Shown piece by piece: positions 47,640 through 59,358 of a DNA stretch of 64,000 nucleotides. The notes under the pieces are model-generated. The model worked only from the letters and a program-made list of their open reading frames with translations. It ran no database searches and was not told the DNA's origin. The DNA comes from Cymodocea nodosa (Eukaryota > Streptophyta > Magnoliopsida > Alismatales > Cymodoceaceae). The position numbers and the translations under genes were made by a program. The DNA is taken from the NCBI GenBank assembly GCA_036874045.1, contig JAZBRI010000010.1:1570001-1634000 (forward strand), read 5' to 3'. Numbering within the stretch: the first letter of the stretch is position 1; each line of letters begins with the position of its first letter.

Positions 47640-47830
47640 ATTTAGCTTAATCCACGAACTAACCTCGTTGAGTTACAGTTAACTCAACGGACTAGCTTTG
47701 GTTACTATTGCTAACTCCATGGACTAACTTCGTTAAGTTACAGATAACTCAACGGAGTAACCTTATATTCTATTATTGACCTTGTGAAGTTAAGGTTAAC
47801 TCAACGAACTTACTTTGTTGAGTTAACACT
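47640..47830. repeat. Hairpin motif cluster between extra ORF and gag
   Basis: Words in series: CTCGTTGAGTTA / TAACTCAACGGA, CTCCATGGACTAA, TTCGTTAAGTTA / TAACTCAACGGA, then TTAACTCAACGAA / TTTGTTGAGTTA. At about 47757 the sequence becomes collinear with the older element (37491). Confidence 0.8.
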
Positions 47831-48282
47831 TAGCAAATTTCTAAAACTTACTCCTTGTATTAACTTCTATATTTTTTTTTTTCCTGCATTTTGTCAACTT
47901 AAATAAAGTTAAATACATGTCATTAATGAAGTGTTCTAATTAAAACTCATTCAAATTTGGACATTATATAAATATTTAACTTGCAATTCATTTCATGTTA
48001 TGCAGAATTTATATTTTACTTTGCAGTATGCAGATATTTTCAAGCATTCACTAGTTATCTTGCATTTAATCTTGTCATTCATAAAATTTGTATATCTTTT
48101 AAACAGTCTTGTATATTGTTCAAACAGTTGTATAATATTCAAGATAGTTCATCCATTACATCATTTTCAAACACAACTGCAAAAACATTTGAAAAACATA
48201 CATTCATTTATATGAATAGTTTACATTACAATCAATCAGATATTTTTCATACAAATATATACAAGTAGACAAACAATACAAT

Positions 48283-50538
48283 TTAATCTTTGCTCCTAAG
48301 TTCATCTACTTCCTTCTAGAGTTTTTCTAATTGTTGCTCTAATTGATTTATCCTTTCTACAGCTCCTGTCATTCCTCTAGAAGGTTCAGCAATCTCTACA
48401 ATAGCATAATTTCTGTATTCTTTCACGAAAATGGTTCTTAATCTTATCCTTTGGGATGCCCATTTCGTGAAATCAATACTGTCCACCATCAGTAGTGGAA
48501 TTAGATCTCCATAAAATAATTTCTTCTTTACTGCTCTCAGCTTGGAGATAAAAACTGTAGACCAATTTATCTGAATTCTGTTCACAACTGCATATGTGGC
48601 CCATTTGACAAATTGACTTAGTTCTATATCATAGCCTTGTTGTTGGTAGACATTCTTAATCAAAATGTTAGCTATCATGTGTGCTTTACCATTTAAGTGC
48701 TTCAGTCTATTTAATAATGGCACACCAGGATTGATAGCTAAACAATCCTTTATTATCTGTTCTGTCCACTCGACTGTAGTTGTGCTTTCTAGAATTTCTA
48801 GTTCTTCATTCTTCAATTCTAAAATGTTGTGGAGAAGCTTTGGTGTTATCTATACATCAGCTTGCTCCACGTTGGAAATTAATCCTCTTTCTCCTTCTCT
48901 TAAATTTTCATAAAAGCAGGGCACTAAATTCTCATATACTGCATGCCCTCTCTGTTGAGAAATAAACTACAGTAGACCTTGGAACTCAAATAAATCCTTA
49001 ATTTCTTGCATCCCGTCTCAATTTACTGGTCTACTATATATGATATCATAACCCCTAATCTTTTGGTATTTATTATATACTTCCTGACTCCAAAAGTGTA
49101 CTTCATTCAAAACTGTTGCTTTAGTCGAGTCAGGAATGTGAATTTGTTGCTCTAGAGGGGTTTGTTCTTGAACTTCCTCTTCCATGTGCTGAACTTGAAT
49201 AGACTGAAAATGCTCTGAAGATTTCTACCTTTTTGCTTCTACTTTTGTTTATGGTGGTGAGCCGGTAGAACTCTCTACTCTATCTTGAATTCTTTCTAAA
49301 ATTTGCTGAAGAGTTCTTTGCTCTTCAATGGAATCTGTCGAGTCATTTCTTTCTTATTCCATTTGTATTTGTTCAACTTCTTGTTTAGTTTCTTCTTTTT
49401 CTTCTTCCTCCTGACTACCAATCTACATTGCCACTATTCTTTCTGATTCTGTGGTAGATTAGGATGGAGTTACGGGCAAATTAGCTTTTGCTTTAATTTC
49501 TGTTTCTTCTACTTGTACAAGCTGCAGATTAGTTTTAGCCTATTTTTCTTCTTCTCTTTGCTTTTGCTGTTGCTGCTCCTACTCATCCTCAAAATCAGAT
49601 AGCAGGTTTACAAAAATTGGCTCTATAGACCCTGCTGATATTTGCATCTCAGATTTAATCTCTTCTTGATATTTAGGCACTATCTCTTTTCCTTTCCATT
49701 TTCTGATTAATTGTGTCTGGTCTTCTTCTTCTTCTTCTGAGATTAAATCTACAAAAATAGGCTCTACAGGCATTTGAGCCACAAGTACTGGCTCTTCCTA
49801 TTGAACTTTTTCTGTAGTTGCTAGTCTCGAAGGACCAGCTTCAACTCCTCTTGCAATAGGTCTGGCAATGGCTTCTTGATGCTGTTTCACTTTAATTTTG
49901 TATTGGGCTTTCAACATTTCTATAACCCTCTTTTTACACCATGCATCAAACACCAGATGTGTTATAGTTACTGTTAACTCTTCTAGTTCTCCTTGGTCTT
50001 TTCCAATTTGAACTAATTCTTGAAATTCTCTTAATTCTTCCTTAATAGAAGGCCCTAAAATTGCTGCTCATTCTAACATCCTTGGTGGTGGAACTGAAGG
50101 TCTAGGCTGTTGTTCCTTAAGGACAAGACTTTCAGCAGTCAGCTCCTCTTGTTCTTCAGTTGCCTGTTCTTCATTTTCTTTCCTTTGTTGCTCCTAGATT
50201 GCCCACTGAACCTGTCTACTTATGCGTGTTTTGAACCAGAGTCGAGACTTACGTTGAATCAATTCTAGGGAAACTTCGTTATTTAGTCTGATTTTTCTCT
50301 CTCTGTTTACAGTAACTTCTGTAGCTACTCTGATTCTCGTTTCCATAATCTGAGGTATTTGTATACCCAAATCCACTAACACTTTCCTCTAGTAGAAAAG
50401 GTCAGATTCCACCTTTTGTAGCTCTTTTTCTCGTGTTGTATTTTTGATCTTCTACCTCATGTGTCATTCCTCTGAATCTTTAAGAAATTCTGACATGTCA
50501 ACTACTTTCTCTCAGAACTCAGGTGTCATCTTCCTCAT
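48283..50538 (-). pseudogene. Extra ORF in env position, younger gypsy element
   Basis: Starts at the ATG at 50538 (MRKMTPEF). Basic N-terminal part (VATEVTVNRERKIRLNNEVS, about 50340-50280), Glu/Gln-rich middle, and a folded C-terminal part: GYDIIYSRPVN, MQEIKDLFEFQGLL, LVPCFYENLREGERGL, HNILELKNEELEIL, LLNRLKHLNGKAHMIANIL, AVVNRIQINWSTVFISKL, LIPLLMVDSIDF, ending in a coiled coil (INQLEQQLEKL). The last 166 residues (48816-48316) are uninterrupted. Most stops sit where Trp or Gln codons would fit. It resembles the plant transposon protein domain of Athila/Tat elements. The whole block 47757-51245 is a second copy of 37491-40888. Hairpin clusters flank it. Function unknown. Confidence 0.75.
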
Positions 50539-50694
50539 CATAGAGTTAAGAAACGGAACAGAATCGTTGTAATCTCTACTGTTCTAAGTTCTAAATGATT
50601 CTGTGGATAATGACCCAAACCCTATGTTTAGCATAAATAAGCTCTAAGTTTAGACGAGTAATCGAGTCATTTCTCACACAAAACTCTCACTCTC

Positions 50695-50875
50695 TCATCT
50701 GTGGAATTATGGTTAACTCCATGGACTAAGTCCATGGACTTAACTACAGTACTCCGTTGAGTATAGTACTCCGTTGAGTTATAGTTAACTCAATAGGATA
50801 AGTTTGTTAACTTATCCTAGACTCAACGAAGTAAGTTCATTGAGTTAAGCGTAACTCAATGGACTTCCCATAAAG
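50695..50875. repeat. Hairpin motif cluster between integrase and extra ORF
   Basis: GTGGAATTA / TTAACTCCATGG, ACTCCGTTGAGT (twice), GTTAACTCAATAGG, CATTGAGTTA / TAACTCAATGGA. Downstream (50930-51190) lie CGGTAA..CCG and CGGTTGAACCG words like those of the 7200-7958 array. Confidence 0.75.
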
Positions 50876-51222
50876 TTATATCTAATAAAAATACTTATAA
50901 TAATAATTTCTACTTCGATCAAGATCGAAGAATTTCCGGTCTAACCAATTCTTAATTTTTCAACATTTTAAAATTTTTTTCTTTTTTTTTTCTCTATCAG
51001 TTGAACTGATACTATACTTCGGTAACACCGACATTTTTACTAAATATAATATATAGATTTTTTTATGATTTTGTGTTTCGGTCAAACCTATGGATCCTAT
51101 CAATTGAACCGCAATGATTTTTTTCTTTTAAAATATGTTTCGGTAAAATCGATAATTCCTTTCGGTTGAACCGTGACTATATTTAAATAAGTTTTTTTTA
51201 TATATATTTAGAAAATTTCTTA

Positions 51223-52881
51223 CTAAGTAAAGCTTGAGTAGTCCTGTACTCTTACTTCTTCTATAATTCCAAAAGAACTTTTTGGTATTTTCAAAATAGG
51301 TCTAAGTCTTTGTCCATTTACTTTAAATATATTCTAATTTTTAGGATTTTCAACTTCAATAACTCCATAGGAATAAATATTTCGAATTATGTAAGGTCCT
51401 GCCCACCTAGATCTTAATTTTCCTAGATGGTTATGGAGTCTAGTCATGTAAAGATATACTTCTTGTCCTATTTCAAAGGTTTTTAGAATAATTTTCCTGT
51501 CATGCTAGAACTTGATTTTCTCTTTTTCTCTTATAGTTTTCGAATAAGTTTCATTCCTAAATTCTTCTAATTCAATCAATTGTATTTTTCTATTCTTAGC
51601 AGCTTGATTTAAATTAGTGTTCAGAGTATTTAATGCCCAATAAGCTTTATGTTCAATTTCAACTAGTAAATGACAACTTTTTCCATATACTAGCCTAAAA
51701 GGTGACATACCTAAGCTTGTATTATAAGTAGTTCTATAAGCCCAAAGTGCATCTATCAATCTATTAGCCCAATCTGTTTTAGTAGGATTTATTACTTTTT
51801 TTAAGATTAACTTAATTTGTTTGTTTGCACTTTCTACTTGTCCACTTGTTTGCGGATGATATGATGTTGCAATTTTGTGGTTTACTCCATATTTCTTCAT
51901 TAAGGCTTCAAAACTTCTATTACAGAAATGAGTTCCTCTATCACTGATAATAGCTTTAGGTATTCCAAATCCAGCAATTATATTGGTTCTTATAAAATGT
52001 ATTACCACTTTATTGTTATTAATTTTTATAGGAATAGCTTTTATCCATTTAGATACATAATCCACCCCCAACAATATATAATTAAATTGATTAGACATAG
52101 GAAATGGACCCATAAAATCTATTCCTCACACATCAAAGATTTCAACCTCAACAATAGGATTAAGAGGCATCATATTCCTCTTTGATATTCTTCCTATTTG
52201 TTGACATTTTAAACAACTTAAGCAATATTTATGAGCATCTTTGAATAGTGTTGGCCAATAAAATCTACATTGTAGAATTCTAGCAACAGTTTTCCTTGAA
52301 CCAAAATGCCCTCCACATGCTTGGTCATGGTAGAAAGGCAATATGCTCTGATATTCAGTTTCTAGAGCACACCTCCTTAAAACCAAATCAGGACATTTCT
52401 TAAATAAGTATGGGTCTTCCCAATAGTAATATTTTACTCTTGAAAAGAACAATTTCTTATCCTGTCTATTCCAATCCTTAGGTGTTAAACTAGTAACTAA
52501 GTAATTCACTATGTTTGCATACTAAGGCATCGTGTTGATGGTCATTAATTGTTCATTAGGAAAATTATCCTTAATTTCAATATTTGATTTTTTTATTTGT
52601 AATCTTGATAAATGATCTGCTACTATATTCTCACAACCTTTTTTATCTTTAATTTCTAGATCAAATTCTTGTAATAATAATATCCATCAGATCAATCTAG
52701 GTTTGGTCTCTTTCTTTGCTATTAGGTGTTTTAAAGTTGAATGATCCGTGTATACTATCACTTTAGCTCCAATCAAATATGATCTAAACTTTTCTAAGGC
52801 AAACACAACAACTAACAACTCTTTTTCAGTAGTTGTGTAATTAACTTGAGCATCATTTAAGGTTTTTCTTGCATAATGAAT
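51223..52881 (-). pseudogene. RNase H and integrase of the younger Athila-like element
   Basis: Resumes at 52881 directly after the copia 3' LTR, in the middle of RNase H ([20 protein letters not shown], then [10 protein letters not shown], then ADHLSRLQ). The integrase HHCC region is at about 52340-52200 (HDQACGGHFGSRKT, then CLSCLKCQ), followed by ISKRNMMPLNP, typical of Athila/Tat. The catalytic core keeps its residues: first Asp in GIDFMGPFP, second Asp in ISDRGTHFCN, Glu in SGQVESANKQIK. The C-terminus has FKVNGQRLRPIL and ends at TAG (51223-51225). Frame is constant from 52881 to 51223 with about five stops (at RLI, TMP, FDV, IKF, PKN). Integrase inserts the cDNA into the genome; this copy is inactive as it stands. 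Confidence 0.88.
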
Positions 52882-54381
52882 TGTTAGGACCTTATGGCTT
52901 ACCAAAGGGGGGTGAATAGTAATAATTTGTTTCTTAGCCTTTTAATGGTAGATTGATATAAAGAATTAGCAAGCACACGATAAAAGAAAACACATAGAGA
53001 TTTTAAGTGGTTCACCACTAACGGCTAGTCCACCCCCAAGGGATACTTGGGCTTCACTAAACTTTCACAAACTTACAATCACTTGCTTTAAGGTTAAAGC
53101 AAGAACCAACCATTCACTTGAGCTTTCTGGTTGTAGCTCCAACCAATCTTTCTCTGAAGTTTTGATCCGTGTACTTCAATAAACACTAGCTTGAAATTAT
53201 CAGAGTTGAGTGCATGATGAGCTTCTGAAATTGAGTTTGTAAATGTTGAAGATGATTTGATCTCTAAGGCTTTCTTCTATTGAGTTTGGTGTAAATATAT
53301 GTATGAGCAAAAGCTAAGCTAATTTTGTTGTCTGTAGCTTGTATATATACTAAACATGTGTAACGATCATATTTTTCTTTCAACGGATGTATTCTATTGT
53401 ACTTGATCAGATTTCAGTCCCAAATATGGTAAGTTACCGTTTAGGAAGATATTTCAAGATATCCTTCCGATTTTCTCAATCTTTCGGATAGTTAGGTGTG
53501 TAACTCTCTGAAGGATGTTTGTAACTCACCGAAAAATCACTTAAGTCTTTCTGCCATGTAGTATTTTAGATCGTACAATGAGAGCTGTCATTCAATTGGA
53601 TACTTGCAGCTGTAACTTACCGAACTGTTATTTAATTGTCGGATAGTTAGCTACAGTAACCCTCTGAAATCCTTCATTAAGTTTCCGACTACTTTATTTA
53701 ATTCAGCACGTGCATAATAGACTAACTTAAGTTTCGGATGGTTATACCTATAACTCACTGAAACGCTTCAAGATTTCGAATAGGTAACTCCAGTAACTTT
53801 CCAATTTTCCTTTTAAGCTTCTGTTTGGATTTCTGCATGTGGGAAATTCAATGACATAAGCTTCGGATGGTTATTCCTGTAACTCACCGAAACTCTTCAA
53901 GATTTTGGATAGTTAACTCCAGTAACTTTTCGATTTTCCTTTTAAGCTTCTGTTTGGATTTCTACACGTGGGAAATTCAATGACTTAAGCTTCGTATAGT
54001 TATTCCTATAACTCATCGAAACTCTTCAAGATTTCGAATAGTTAGCTCCAGTAACTTTCTAATTCTTCATACATCCATATTTCTAACTCTCCAAAAACCT
54101 TCTAACTATTGGATACTTAATCTTCTAACTGTCTGATTGTATTGCTACTGCTTTATACTACCTTTCGGATACTTAGACTGTTAACTCACCGAAAATATTT
54201 TTCTTTCAGATAGTTAAGCTTGGTAACCTTCTAAAGTCCTTTTTATCACTTGCAGCATACTTTGAACTGTATGTATCAACTTTTGCTCTCTTGTTGACTT
54301 CTTGCTGACTATTACGCTTGAGAAATACAATTTAAAACCTCACATTGATTTTTGCATTATTGAAATCTAGAGGTCCTTTCA
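52882..54381 (-). repeat. 3' LTR of the nested SIRE-like copia element (1500 bp)
   Basis: On the minus strand it starts TGAAAGGACCTC at 54381 after a purine tract and ends GGTCCTAACA at 52882, directly inside the gypsy RNase H codons. It holds many CGGATAGTTA / TAACTCACCGAA pairs (53480-54240) and a tandem array at 53736-54066. The part shared with the 5' LTR differs by roughly one base in 15 to 20 by eye. Confidence 0.88.
53736..54066. repeat. Tandem array in the copia LTR, period about 126 bp
   Basis: About 2.6 units. Landmarks TTAAGCTTCTGTTTGGATTT at 53814 and 53940, each followed by a CGGATGGTTA / TAACTCACCGAA pair. Confidence 0.8.
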
Positions 54382-54395
54382 ATCTCCCCCTTTTT
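54382..54395 (-). other. Copia polypurine tract
   Basis: Minus strand AAAAAGGGGGAGAT next to the LTR start. Confidence 0.8.
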
Positions 54396-54736
54396 GATAA
54401 TGTCAAAAACCTTACAATATATTACATGTATTTCTCTCCCTATATATCTATACAGAAAGGCACACAAGGAATACAAAATAATGAAATTTAGAAACTCTCC
54501 CTATTTTTCTGAGATTACTCTCCCTGAGTTTCTCCTCCTATTTTATTGTAGCCTGCTACCAAAATATGGTCTTTCTCTCCCTTTTTTGCTGATTATCAAA
54601 AGGAGTGAGAAGTAAGATACTGACTTGGTGGAGCAATTATAGCTGATTATCAAAAGAATGACTAAGTTGCTACAAAACAGAGATGTTAGTTGAACAAGCT
54701 CCTAGTTGTGAGCTTGGAGAGTAGAGAGATATGAAA
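54396..54736 (-). other. 3' untranslated region of the copia element
   Basis: Repeated CAAAAAGGGGGAG-like and GGGAGAG purine words on the minus strand, as found between pol and 3' LTR in SIRE-type elements. No env-like ORF is present here. Confidence 0.6.
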
Positions 54737-56527
54737 TTATAAATCATATAAAGAGCAAATCCCTAAATTTTGTCTAATATGATTAAATGCAAATTTAGAT
54801 AATTGTTTGGTGAAAATATCTGCAAGTTGTTCTTTAGTAGAGACATATTCTAAGGAAATATGACTTTTTTCAATATGGTCTCTTAGAAAGTGGTGCCTAA
54901 TCTCAATATGTTTTTTTCTAGAGTGTAAAACTGTATTTTTGGAGAGATTGATGGCACTGCTACTGTCACAGTAAATAATGGTATTTTGAAAATTTAGCTT
55001 ATAATCTGCTAGAGTTTGTTGCATCCATAAAATCTGTGCACAACATAGGCCTACTGCTATATATTTAGCTTCAGTGGTGGATAGAGCTATAGAGTTTTGT
55101 TTTCTGTTGAACCAAGAAACAAGTGAATGACCAAGCAACTGACATGTCCCACTGGTGCTTTTTCGATCTAATTTGCATCCTGCATAATCTGCACCACTAT
55201 ATCCTGCTAATATCAAATGATTTTGTGAAGAATAAAATAAGCCAAAATCTTTGGTACCCTGTAGATATTTAAATATACGTTTAACTACTTTTAAGTGTGA
55301 TGCTTTTAGAGAGGCTTGATATCTTGCACAAGTACAAACACTAAACATTATGTCTGGTCTACTAGCTGTTAGATACAGAAGTGATCCAATCATGCCTCTA
55401 TATTTCTTTTGATCTACTGAAATGCCAGAGATGTCCTTATCAAGTTTTTCATTTGAGTTCATGGGAGTACTTGCTACTTTGGATTTATCCATACCAAATT
55501 TTAAGAGAATCTCTTTGCAAAATTTTTCTTGATTTAGGAAAATGCCATGCTGAAGTTGATGAATTTGTAATCCTAGAAAGAATTTTAATTCTCCCATAAG
55601 ACTCATCTCAAATTCATTCTTCATTAAGATTTGAAAATCATGACATAGTTTCTCATGTGTAGCACCAAAAATGATATCATCCATGTAGATCTGAATAATC
55701 AACATATGAGAACTTTTTGATTTGATAAATAAAGTGTTGTCTGCAGTTTCTATGTTAAACTGATTCTCAAGAAGGAAACTCTTCAATTTATCATACCATG
55801 CACGTGGTGCTTGCTTCAAACCATAGAGAGCTTTATTCAGTTTGTATACATGGTTTGGTCTTTCTTCATCTTCAAAACCTAGTGGCTGTTGTACATATGC
55901 TTCTTCTTGTAGAATGCCATTAAGAAATGCACTTTTAACATCCATCTGATAAAGCTTGATTTTCATACTACTTGCAAAGGCAAGCAACATTCTAATTGCT
56001 TCAAGTCTTGCAATAGGTGCAAAATTTTCTTTATAGTCGATTACTTCCTGCTGGTTATATCCCTAAGCAACAAGTCTAGCTTTATTTCTAATAATACTGC
56101 CATTATTATCAAGTTTTTTCTTAAACACCCATTTAGTTCCAATAATTGATTTTTCGATGAGCCTTTCAATTAAATTCCAAACTTCATTTTTCTTGAACTG
56201 ATTTAGTTCCTCTTGCATGGCCATGATCCAGTATTCATCATTACAGGCTTCTATAACTGTTGAAGGTTCAAGTTCAGACACAAAATCATAATAATTACAA
56301 ATATTTTGAATTTTGCTTCTTGTTTGAACACCTTGATTTATATTCCCAATAATTTGTCCAATGGGATGTCCAGACTTTGTCTTCCATGCTTTTTCTGTCA
56401 TAGTAGGTGTAGGCAGTGTTGAACTATCCTTATTTTGAGGAATTTTTTGATTTATTGATTCACTTTCACTATCTATTTTTAGCTTCTTCAATTTTTCTAC
56501 CATGTCTTCATCAAATGATACATTCAT
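54737..56527 (-). pseudogene. Copia reverse transcriptase and RNase H
   Basis: The connector and RT start (56527-56063) read GVQTRSKIQN, then EACNDEYWIMAMQEELNQF and GTKWVFKKKLDNNG. One stop follows KARLVA at about 56063. The remaining 417 codons (55990-54737) are open: [20 protein letters not shown], then AFLNGILQEE, then LYGLKQAPRAWYDKL, then the catalytic loop YMDDIIFGAT, then ELKFFLGLQIHQL and SRPDIMFSVCTCARYQ. RNase H follows with GADYAGCKLDRKSTSG, a TEAKYIA block, YCDSSSAINLSKN, KKHIEIRHHFLRD and EQLADIFTKQL. This is the best preserved pol in the window; with the 5' frameshifts it is still not functional. Confidence 0.9.
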
Positions 56528-57770
56528 TGACTCTTCTACTCTTCTTTCATGTTCAAAATAGACCTTGTAAGCCTTGCTTCTCGAAGAGTATCCAACAAGT
56601 AGAGCAGGATCAGACTTTGCATCAAATTTGTCCTTTTGATCCTTAGTATTAAGTACAAAATATCTTGATCCAAAGACTTTGAAATATCCAACATTTGGTA
56701 TTTTACCATACCATAATTCAAAAGGTGTCTTATGTAGGATAGGTCTAAGATGAGTTCTGTTTATAGAGTAACATGCAGTATTTACAACTTCAGCCTATAA
56801 AGACTTTGGTAGATCAGATGCATTAAGAATTATCCTTGCCATTTCTTGTACTGATCTATTTTTCCTTTCTACAACTCCATTTTGTGTAGGAGTTCTTGGA
56901 CATGAGAATTCATGCAGTATGCCAAAGGAATTGCATAATTCTTCAAATTCAGAATTTTCAAATTCACCTCCATGATCACTTTTGATCTTCTTCACAGTCG
57001 ATTCTTTTTCATTTTGAATTCTAATACAAAGATGTTTGAATTCAGACCAGGCTTCATTCTTGTGTGTTAAGAAAATAACCCAAGTGAATCTTGTATAATC
57101 ATCAACTAGCTGTTTGTGTAGGACCAAATAGGTCCATATGCAATAAATCTAATGGTTGATGTGTGGCAATGTCTTCAATACACTTGTGTGTTAATTTCTT
57201 TTGTTCTCCAATTGTATAGTCACTACATAATTTATCTCTCTTGAATTTGAGCTTAGGCACACCTCTAACAAGATCATGTTTGGTCAATTCTCTTAGAAGT
57301 CTCATGTTCGCATGATTAATCTTTTATGCCATAACCATTCATCTTCATTAGAAGCAACTAAACATGCATCACTAGATATATTATCACATGGAAATTCCAA
57401 AGCATAAATTGAATTATTTCTATATCCAGTAAATTTGATTTCATGTGTATCCTATTGTAATATAAAATAGTTTTCTGTAGTAAAGAGTATACTGTAAACT
57501 TTGTCACATAATTGACCTACACTTAGCAGATTCTATTTTAAACCATTTACATGTAAGACATTTTCTATTTTTCCATTTTTAGATGCAACATTTCCTATGA
57601 CAGTAATTCTACATTTTTCATTGTTATCAAACTTAACAAATCCTGAATTTATTGATTTAATAGATTCTAGAAATCTTTTCTTACCTGTCATATGCTTTGA
57701 GCATCCACTGTCAATAATCCACTTGGACATTTGAGCTTTCTTGTCCATGCAGTCCTACAAATCATGTTGA
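56528..57770 (-). pseudogene. Copia protease and integrase
   Basis: Protease: WIIDSGCSKHMTGKKRFLES (57725-57665), with the DSG triad intact. The GAG-pre-integrase part (57305-57102) is in another frame. A deletion and frame change near 57110-57130 removes the residues between HMDLFGPTQTAS and DDYTRFTWVIFL. The integrase core otherwise keeps Asp (KSDHGGEFEN, about 56980) and Glu (VVERKNRSVQEMAR, about 56870). A short frame slip lies near 56720-56790. So catalytic residues remain but the frame is broken. Confidence 0.85.
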
Positions 57771-57983
57771 AATTAAGACTTTTGGTACTCATTTTTTCTT
57801 GGGTCTATCAATGTTAGTCCTTTGTATATTGAACCTGTTGCCTTTTGGTAGCCATATAGAAGTAGATCTCTTCTTAATGACAAAAATAGTTGTGCCATCT
57901 CTATAAGATCTAATTTTTCCACCATAGTAGAGAATTTCTTGTGGTACAGCATACCCAAGGCCAAATTTACTTCTTCCTATTCT

Positions 57984-59306
57984 TTAGGATCCTATGATTT
58001 TGTTTAAACTATTTTCACCTTTAGTAAATTTACATACAGTTTTCTTTAAATTAGTAACTTCAGATAACAGATTCTTATTTTCTTCTTTCATATCAAAATT
58101 TTTACAACTATAGCTATCCATTTTAGTTTTTAATTCCCTATTATCAACTAGGGCTTTTTCTAATTCAGCAAAAACATCTTCTAGATAGGAATTTAAACTC
58201 TTTAATTCTTTCTTATACTTCTTACATTTTACATATAAGTTATCTACTATATAGAGAAGACTATCTATATCTACATCATCATTTTCCTTTTCTGAGCAAT
58301 AAGGAGATGTAGAGCATACCTCTTGTGCAGCAAAACACACATTTGCAAATGCCTCTTCATCTGAGTCTAATGAGCTGCTGGATGAACTGCTGTCATCCCA
58401 TGTGGCTTTCTAAGCCATTTTCTTCTTGTTCTTTCTCTTCCATTTTTGTTTGTCCTCCTCCTGTTGAAAAGGATAGTAAAATTGAATGTGTCCTAGTTTC
58501 TTGCACTTGTAGCATGTAGGGACTTTTGATCTTGAGGAGCTGGCTTTACCTCATTGTCTCATCATATTTCTGAAATTTCTAGCCAGCAATAACACTTCAT
58601 CATCATCCGAGCTTGGTTGGTCTTCTGTTGAAGGAAAGGCTAGTTCTTTCTTTTTCTCAGCCTTTCTTTCAGTGACTCCTTCTTTCCATTCCTTCATTTG
58701 GACTTCATGGGCCAGAAGATTTCCCAACAGATCTTCAACCGAATAGTTGTTCAGATCCTTTGAATCTTGTATGGAAGTAGACTTCTGCTTCCATTCGACT
58801 GTCAAGCTTCTTAGGATCTTTTGTACATGTTCACGATTAGAAAAACTCCTTCCAAGGCCTCTTAGTTCATTCACAATTTCTGTGAATCTAGAAAACATTT
58901 CAGTAATACTTTCTTTTTCAAGCATTTTGAATAATTCATATTTTCTTAACAAAATGCTAATTTTAGTATCTTTAACTTGGCTTGTTCTTTCATATGTAAT
59001 TTGAAGGATATTCTAAGCTTCATGAGAGAATTTACAAGCTGATATTTTATTATACTGTTCACTAGTTAGTGCATAGTAAATGGAATTAAGCCCACGAGCA
59101 TCCATCTAGATGATTCTTTCATCCTCTTCAGTCCTGTCACTTTCATGATTGATTGGAATTGGTGTACCATGTACAACCATTCTCTAGAGTTTCACATCTG
59201 TACTCTTGAGAAAGTATTCCATCCTATTTTTCCAGTAGCTATAATTGCTACCATCAAATAGGGGAGGTCGATGGATATTCTGATCCTCTGTAGTGTAAAA
59301 AGCCAT
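57984..59306 (-). pseudogene. Copia gag of the nested element
   Basis: Starts MAFYTTEDQNIHRPPLFDGS at 59306, close behind the primer binding site. One frame runs to 57984 with a few stops at usual Trp and Gln positions. Blocks: NRMEYFLKSTDVK, QYNKISACKFSHEA, QVKDTKISILLRKYELFKM, then QKSTSIQDSKDLNNYSVEDL shared with the plus-strand element. The zinc knuckle (about 58515-58475) reads CYKCKKLGHIQFY-Y, so the fourth ligand Cys is Tyr. A coiled-coil-like linker (58340-57984) precedes the protease. Confidence 0.88.
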
Positions 59307-59344
59307 GATCTCAGATGGTTAAATCTATTAACGAGATCAACATT

Positions 59345-59356
59345 GCTCTGATACCA
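59345..59356 (-). other. Copia primer binding site (initiator tRNA-Met type)
   Basis: Minus strand TGGTATCAGAGC, two bases after the LTR end. Matches the plant copia consensus. Confidence 0.92.
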
Positions 59357-59358
59357 AT

